Positions 57,750 to 64,000 of a DNA stretch of 64,000 nt are shown one piece after another (the first letter of the stretch is position 1; every line of letters starts with the position of its first letter). Position numbers and translations under genes: made by a program. The notes under the pieces were generated by a model. The model did not search any database. It was given only the letters and a program-made list of their open reading frames with translations, and was not told the DNA's origin. The stretch is from assembly GCA_036346355.1 (NCBI GenBank), contig CM070591.1, positions 36,674,392 to 36,738,391 of the forward strand, read 5' to 3'. Source of the DNA: Rhipidocladum racemiflorum (Eukaryota; Streptophyta; Magnoliopsida; Poales; Poaceae).

Positions 57750-60598
57750 ATCTACCTGGTATGCCGCCAGACAGGGACATAGAGTTTGTGATAGAGCTTG
57801 TACCTGGTACAGCGCCGATAGCAAAGAGACCTTATCGGATGTCCACCGAGGAGTTGGTAGAGATGAAGAAACAGCTAGAGGAGTTAATGGACAAAGGATT
57901 TATCAGACCGAGTTCGTCGCCGTGGGGAGCACTAGTTTTGTTTGTCAAGAAGAAGGACGGGAGTTTCAGGATGTGCATTGACTACCGTGCACTCAATGAA
58001 GTCACCGTGAAGAATAAGTATCCGCTACCCAGGATTGATGATTTGTTCGATCAACTGAGAGGAGCCGGAGTTTTCTCCAAGATTGATCTGAGATCGGGAT
58101 ACCATCAGTTGAAGATCCGATCAGAAGATATCCCGAAGACTGCATTCTCGTCAAGATATGGACATTACGAGTTTACAGTTATGTCTTTTGGACTGACGAA
58201 TGCGTCAGCATATTTCATGAATATGATGAATAAGGTGTTCATGGAATATTTGGACAAGTTTGTTGTCGTGTTCATAGATGATATCCTAATCTACTCCAAG
58301 ACAGAGGATGAACATGCCGAACACTTGAGGCGAGTTTTGGAAAAGCTGAGGGAACAGCAACTCTTCGCCAAGTTCAGTAAGTGTGATTTTTGGAAGGATA
58401 AGGTGGAGTTTCTTGGACATGTAATGACCGCAGAAGGAGTCACCGTTGATCCAAGCAAAGTAGAAGCCGTGTTACATTGGGAGCAGCCGAAGACTGTGAC
58501 CCAGATCCGGAGTTTCCTTGGAATGGCAGGATACTACCGCCGTTTCATTGAAGGCTTTTCGACAATTGCGAAACCTCTTACGCAATTGCTGAAAAAGGAG
58601 AAGAAGTTTGCATGGACGTCAGAATGTGAGAAAGGATTTCAGGAGCTGAAAAAGCGATTGACATCAGCACCGGTGTTAGTTCTACCGGATGTTGCTCAAA
58701 ACTTTGATATTTATTGTGACGCATCGCGCCAAGGACTTGGATGTGTCTTGTCCGAGAATGGAAAGGTCGTCGCTTATGCATCAAGGCAGTTGAGGCCGCA
58801 TGAGGAGAATTATCCGACGCATGACCTAGAGTTAGCTGCCGTAGTGCATGCCTTGAAGATATGGCGTCACTATCTGATCGGGAACAGATGTGAAGTGTAT
58901 ACGGATCATAAGAGCCTTAAATACATATTCACCCAGTCGGATCTGAATATGAGGCAAAGGAGATGGTTAGAGTTGATCAAGGACTACAATGTTGGAGTCC
59001 ATTACCATCCCGGGAAGGCCAACGTAGTTGCCGATGCCTTGAGTCGGAAAAGCCATACTGTGAGCATGTTGCTAGCCACAAGTCAGGATGAGCTATGTGA
59101 GGATTTCCAGAGAATGAAGATTGAGGTGGTACCTAGCGGATTCTTGGCCGCATTGGAAGTAAAGCCTACTCTAGAGGACCAGATCCGAGAAGGACAGAAG
59201 GATGATGATAAGATCCGCAGGATTAAGTCCATCAAGGAGGAAGGCAAGGCAGAGGACTTCAAGTTGGATGAGCAAGGCACGTTATGGATGAAGGATCGCA
59301 TTTGTGTGCCGAACAACAAGGAGCTAAGGCAACTGATTTTGGAAGAAGCCCATGACTCCAAGTACTCAATTCATCCTGGAAGCGCAAAAATGTATCAGGA
59401 TTTGAAGGAAAGATTCTGGTGGCCGAGCATGAAGCGTGAAGTTGCCGAGCATGTTGCATTGTGCGATGTATGCCAGAGAGTCAAGGCAATGCATCACAGA
59501 CCAGCAGGATTGCTACAGCCGCTGAAAATACCTGAGTGGAAGTGGGAGGAAATCGGAATGGATTTCATTACCGGTTTGCCTAAGACTCAAGGAGGTTATG
59601 ACTCCATATGGGTTATAGTGGATCGTTTGACCAAAGTAGCCCATTTTATCCCCGTGAAGACCACCTACTTGGGAGATAAGTTAGCAGAGTTGTACATGAT
59701 CAGGATCGTCTGTCTGCACGGAGTGCCAAAGAGGATTGTATCGGACAGAGGTACCCAATTTACCTCAAGGTTCTGGAATAAGTTGCACGAAGCCATGGGA
59801 ACCCGTTTAAACTTCAGTACAGCCTATCATCCACAGACGGATGGACAGACCGAAAGAGTCAACCAGATTCTGGAGGATATGTTAAGAGCATGTGCATTAG
59901 ATTATTATACATCTTTTGATAAGAGTTTGCCGTATGCCGAGTTCAGTTACAACAATAGTTACCAAGCTAGTTTACAGATGTCACCTTTTGAGGCACTGTA
60001 TGGTCGACCCTGTCGGACGCCATTGAATTGGAATGAGACCGGCGAGCGCCATGTCTTCGGGCCTGATATTCTTCAAGAAGCTGAAGAGCAGATTGCCGTG
60101 ATTAGGGAAAGGTTAAAGATAGCCCAATCACGACAGAAGAGTTATGCTGACAACCATCGCCGAGACTTGAGTTTTGAACCAGAAGGCTTTGTATACCTCA
60201 GAGTTACGCCTCTCAGGGGAGTTAAGAGGTTCCATGCCAAAGGGAAACTCGCACCCCGTTATGTTGGACCATTTAAGATTTTGAGTCGCAGAGGCGAAGT
60301 TGCTTATCAGCTGGAGTTGCCACAGTCGTTAGCAGGAGTACATGACGTATTCCATGTGTCCCAGTTGAAGAAGTGTCTCCGAGTACCTGAGGAACAGACA
60401 CCGCTAGAGTCAATTGAGTTGCAAGAAGATTTGACTTACAAGGAGCATCCCGTAAGGATTTTGGACACTATGGATCGAGAGACCAGAAATAAGTCGACCC
60501 GCTTCTGTAGAGTACAGTGGAGCAACCACACGGAGAGTGAAGCAACTTGGGAACGCGAAGAGGATTTGAGGAAAGAATTTCCAAACCTATTCCTTTAG
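57750..60598 (+). CDS. Element B pol: RT, RNase H, integrase, chromodomain; intact frame
   Basis: This single frame runs to the stop at 60596-60598. First ATG is 57761 (MPPDRDIEF, 945 codons); the frame is also open upstream into the copia LTR. Counting from that Met: RT with MCIDYRALN (about 71) and FIDDILIY (171-178, catalytic Asp pair); RNase H with YCDAS (about 318), DLELAA (355) and TDHKSL (381); zinc H2C2 (about 531-571); integrase core with Asp601, Asp662 and Glu698, giving the D-x60-D-x35-E spacing; C-terminal chromodomain-like segment (about 897-945, including WSNHTESEATWERE). This polyprotein copies the element RNA and inserts the DNA; chromodomains bias chromovirus insertion towards marked chromatin. 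Gag and protease are now cut off from it by element C, so it is a 5'-truncated gene despite the intact frame. Confidence 0.92.
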
Positions 60599-60630
60599 TA
60601 AGCCAGAATCTCGGGGACGAGATTCTATTA

Positions 60631-60641
60631 AGGGGGGGAGG
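60631..60641 (+). promoter_or_regulatory. Polypurine tract of element B
   Basis: AAGGGGGGGAG run just before the 3' LTR start at 60644. Confidence 0.9.
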
Positions 60642-60643
60642 TT

Positions 60644-63600
60644 TGTAACACCCCAAAATTTTGCTTTTCTTAAATTCATGTGTGATTTGGCACTTTGGTG
60701 AATTTTTGGAATTTTCTGGAATTTATTTGGATTTATTTGGAATTTATTTGAATTTATTCCATTTTGAAATAATTAAAGAATTAAATTTTGCAAATAAAAT
60801 TTTGTTGGAAATATTTTATTTGAGTCCCAAATACCATAAAATATTTTCCAGAATTTTTAGAATTTTTCAGTCTTTTGATATTTTTAATGAATTAAATGAA
60901 TTTAGGAATTATTTTAAATATTAAATCATTGGAAAATCAACTCGGTCGAGTATCGTTTCATCCGACCGAAGTCGGAACCCGAAGTCTGGACTCGAGTCCG
61001 ACCGAGCCAACCGACTCGACCAAACCAGTCCTAACCCTACTCGATCCCGACCGTTGGATCGAATCCAACGGCCCGGATTGGACCAGTATCGGTTCGAGCC
61101 GAAACCGGTCGGGTCCGATCGTGGCGCGATCGCGGACCGGCCGATCGCGCCACGTGGACGGTTCTTCGTCGTCGTCCCCGCCGAGTCCGAGCCGGATTCC
61201 TCCGCCAGCGCTGCGGTGTCTCGTTAGGGTTCCGATTTGCGCCGCATCCCGGTTATTTAATGCGTGAGACATCGCCGAGGTTGCCCTCTTCAGGCGCACT
61301 GCGTTCCCAAGCCATCTCGCCTGAGCCGTCGCCGTTTGCCCGTACGAGCTCGCCGGAGTTGGAATTCCGTTCCGCCGCGGTTAAACGCCGATTCCGCCGC
61401 CGTCCGCCGTTCTCCGCCGCCGTTGAGCCCAGTTCCAGAACAGCCAGGTCAAGCCGCGTCGGTGAGGACCTTTCACCTCGCCGGAGCACGCCCCAAACGC
61501 CGTTCGTGTGGTCACCGTCCTCAGCGCCGGCAGCCGCAACTCCGCTGTGAAGCCATCGCCGACCCCGAGCTCCACCAACCGTCCGATCAAGATCCAACGG
61601 CCCACGATCGGCCACGTGCACCCCAAGCACATGAGGCCCAAACCCAATCCTAGCCGTTGGATTTCAATCCAACGGCCACGATCGTGCCACGTGTCCAGGG
61701 AGCCGAACCGCCGCGCCACGCGGGCGTACGCGTGGGTCACTGACACGCCGGGCCCGCGTGTCAGCGACCGCACCGTGACGTCACCCATGACGTCACAGCG
61801 GGTCCCACCTGTCAGCACCATGGGCTGAGCCCCGCTGACGTCAGCAATGACGTCACCCGAGGGGGACCCACCTGTCAGTGACACAAGGAGCCGTGGACCG
61901 AGTCCACGGTAGACCCGAGCCGAGCGTGGACCAAGTCCATGGACCGGCTGACGTCAGCCAACCAATCAGCGGTTGCCACGTGTCCAGGCTGACGCAATAA
62001 TTAATTTCCGAAAAAGAAAATGATTTAATAATTCGAAATAATGATTTCAGATTTTGTTTCAAACTTCAAATGCTTATAACTTTTGCGTTTCAACTCTGAT
62101 TTGAGTGATTCAAATTTCTAAATTTGTATAAAATTGAGACCTACTTAAATATGAATTTTATTTAATTTTTGGACTAAAGTTTTTCTCTGTAAAATTATTT
62201 AATTGATTATTTAAACTTTAAATAATCATAACTTTTGCGTTTTAACTCCAAATTTGACGATTCCAGTTTCTAAAAATCCATAAAATTATGTTCTCTCTGT
62301 TTATGGATTTTATTTGGATGATTGGATACTTTTTGCCTATTTTTTATTCGTGTATTTGCTATTTGCGCGCTTTACGAGTAGACGTTGAAGTGCCGGAAGG
62401 ATTTGAAGGAGAAGTATTGACTCAGGATCCAACTCAAGACCAAGAACAAGTACTTTTTGAAGGCAAGTTGTGCTTTGACCATGTTGATCCTATTTCGAAA
62501 TCTATTTTGATTTAACCTATTGCATGCTAGTTTAATTAGAAAATACTTTATTTAAATTTGGGGAATTAGATAAATACCAATTTGCTGTATGACACCTTGA
62601 TTACTTAAATATGTGCCATGACCCCTTGTCACCCTAGTTGTGGTTTACTAGTTGGACATTATTAAATTGCCAACATGGGTTTTAGACCGTTGTAGTATAT
62701 TGCTTAGACCTGCTACGTGCTCATGACATGATTTTGGACAATCAAATGTTAATATTGACTTAATGATATATTGAACCTGTTTTGGAAAGGTATCATGTGA
62801 TGTTGATGGCACGTGGTGCATGGTAATCAGCGGGGTTTGATAAATAGTTTTTCGACCGGGCATGTGGCAAGAATAATCAGGTGGGCAGTTGTGGCATTGG
62901 GGATGTTGATTTGGTTCTTCGGGTAGTCTTGCCCTGGTCACCCTAAGGACTTAACCTTGCAAGCCTTTGAACTGGGTCTAACGTGCAACCACATGTCTGT
63001 AATGGGACGGACCTAGTTGACTAAGTTGCTAATAACGTACTTGTGGGACCTCAGGAGGTCAACTACACCCTTTGTGTAAGTTGTGCGGGAGCGCATCGGT
63101 GAGGCTAGGTACCCATCTAACGGTTGATTGGCCTAAACTTCGCCTTAGCTAAGGGAAGGGTTAGTGTGCAATAACCGGGGAGGACCACTTGTATTGTTAG
63201 AAGTTTCCGAAAGACTTTGTTACGGGAACTCGCCTTTGTGGTGTTTGACTGTATCTTGTGGGTAAAGTGCATAACCTCTGCAGAGTGTAGAATCTATTCG
63301 AATAGCCGTGTCCGCGGTATTGGACATCGCTCGAATTACAGTCAAGGGTTAGATTTTCTCAAAAATAACTTTGAAAGGTTGGGTTGGATTAATAATGATG
63401 TTGATGGAAATGTGGATTAGGATGGGAAAGATGTTTCTTAAACTCCTTGAAAAGTTACCTATGCTATACTTGTTTCTACTGCTTTCGAATCTATTTATGA
63501 TACTTGTTAAATGCTGTTTTCTGCAAATATACCCTGAGCTATTCCTTTGTACCAAGCCATGCATATAGTATATTAGCTTGCATTCTGTGCATGACTTCTT

Positions 63601-63985
63601 TGAGTACCAAGTACTCACCCTTGCCACAATACAACACCAGTTGAAGAGGAGACTACACCAGCTTTGGAGGAGGAGCTCCAAGAGGAACTGTCTACTTAGG
63701 AAGCGAGCCCGATCGGTTGCTGTGGTATACTGGATGGTGCCACGAAGTTATTTGATTTTCCGCTGCTACTATTTCTCTCTTAATAAGTTTCGCCCTGCGA
63801 GGCGTGCATTTGTAACTTGACCATAAGGTCGAGTAACCAGTTTGACTATTTAAATAAAGTACTTTATTAGTATCGAGTGGTATGATTGTGATATTTACCG
63901 ATGTTAAGACTGTGTGCACTAGCGTGTTCCTGGACTAGTGCTGAATACACAGAGGGTCCGGATTTGCAAATTCGGGGTCCCGACA
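60644..63985 (+). mobile_element. Element B 3' LTR (LTR-1), 3342 bp
   Basis: TGTAACACCCC to GGGTCCCGACA. It is shorter than the 5' LTR mainly because a 158-bp segment between two palindromes is missing (junction within 61579-61600). Palindromes remain at 61051-61071, 61579-61600 and 61654-61675. TATA-like TTATTTAAT lies at 61253-61261. The stretch 60840-61320 has many one-base indels against the 5' LTR. Confidence 0.95.
62382..63699 (+). CDS. LTR-borne acidic ORF in element B 3' LTR (exons 62382-62462 and 63641-63699)
   Basis: Exon 1 is 81 nt, identical in coding to the 5' LTR copy; donor GAAG|GCAAGT. Exon 2 is 59 nt (VEEETTPALEEELQEELST, stop at 63697-63699); acceptor CAACACCAG intact. The one residue change against the 5' LTR is Pro to Leu near the end. 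Confidence 0.5.
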
Positions 63986-64000
63986 CACGACGACGAACTT

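Larger units (their letters stand above)
37860..63985 (+). mobile_element. Element B: complete LTR-1 (Tekay/Del-type chromovirus) gypsy element, nested
   Basis: 5' LTR 37860-41375, PBS at 41380, leader ORF, gag, protease, pol, PPT and 3' LTR 60644-63985. A perfect duplication CACGA (37855-37859 and 63986-63990) flanks it. It is interrupted by element C between protease and RT. Without the nested insertions it is about 12.5 kb. The C-terminal chromodomain-like segment of pol and the ~3.5 kb LTRs place it in the Tekay/Del chromovirus lineage (inference from motifs). Its target was the pol of element A, a member of its own family. Confidence 0.95.
28933..64000 (-). mobile_element. Element A: old LTR-1 gypsy element, minus strand, extends past the window
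   Basis: This is the outermost layer of the nest. Its parts are the 3' LTR (28933-32396), pol pieces at 32411-33714 and 37305-37859, and the last bases 63991-64000, which continue the pol frame immediately after element B. The rest of pol, gag and the 5' LTR should lie to the right of 64000. The base pairs before 28933 (TTGAG) are the expected left duplication; its partner is outside the window. Confidence 0.85.

Noticed and set aside
57641..57760. N-terminal extension of the element B pol frame into the copia LTR
   Set aside because: It begins with TTG, not ATG, and the residues derive from copia LTR sequence; the first Met of true pol is at 57761.

Overview
The window is a stretch of plant nuclear DNA, almost certainly from a grass. 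I infer this from the repeat types: Tekay/Del-type Ty3/gypsy elements with ~3.5 kb LTRs, a Maximus/SIRE-type copia element, an Angela-like copia LTR, and a MULE that carries a plant mobile domain (PMD). I find no ordinary host gene, tRNA, rRNA or CRISPR array. Nearly all of it is transposable-element sequence, and the value lies in how the pieces are nested and in what the LTRs contain. Family and lineage names come from recognised motifs, not from a database search.

Layout. 1-7550: a Mutator-like element with a frameshifted transposase and SWIM finger on the minus strand (3645-6260), a multi-exon PMD gene on the minus strand (about 830-3372), and a small convergent GRF-like zinc-finger ORF (403-618, plus). 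A 330-bp tandem duplication and a CT-rich tract lie upstream. 7551-11066: a solo LTR of family LTR-1 with target-site duplication (TSD) GCTGG. 11400-13097: fragments of two LTRs. 13098 to about 20411: a third LTR family (LTR-3), split by an Angela-like solo LTR (TSD GTTTC), which is itself split by an inverted LTR-1 solo LTR. 20412-22200: an inverted solo LTR of the copia family found complete at 44178-57749. 22201-28932: a gypsy-type remnant with a Transposase_28-like ORF, split by a 4.8-kb solo LTR of family LTR-2 (TSD TTAAG).

28933-64000: a four-level nest. Element A is an old minus-strand LTR-1 gypsy element running off the right edge. Its pol is split by an LTR-1 solo LTR (33715-37299, TSD CAATG) and by element B, a complete plus-strand LTR-1 element (37860-63985, TSD CACGA). 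B is split by element C, a complete copia element (44178-57749, TSD ATCTA). C is split by element D, another LTR-1 solo LTR (49169-52568, TSD ATGAA). Seven LTR-1 copies make up about 24 kb of the window.

What is functional. Only the pol of element B reads as one intact frame (protease-proximal linker, RT, RNase H, DD35E integrase, chromodomain). Its gag, all of element C and all of element A are broken. The most interesting signal is inside the LTRs. Every LTR-1 copy, whatever its age, keeps an 81-nt and a 59-nt open segment of unchanged length. They are joined in phase by a putative GC-AG (once GT-AG) intron and encode a very acidic C-terminus. LTR-2 has a counterpart in the same position. 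The same LTRs carry sets of palindromes whose two arms change together between copies.
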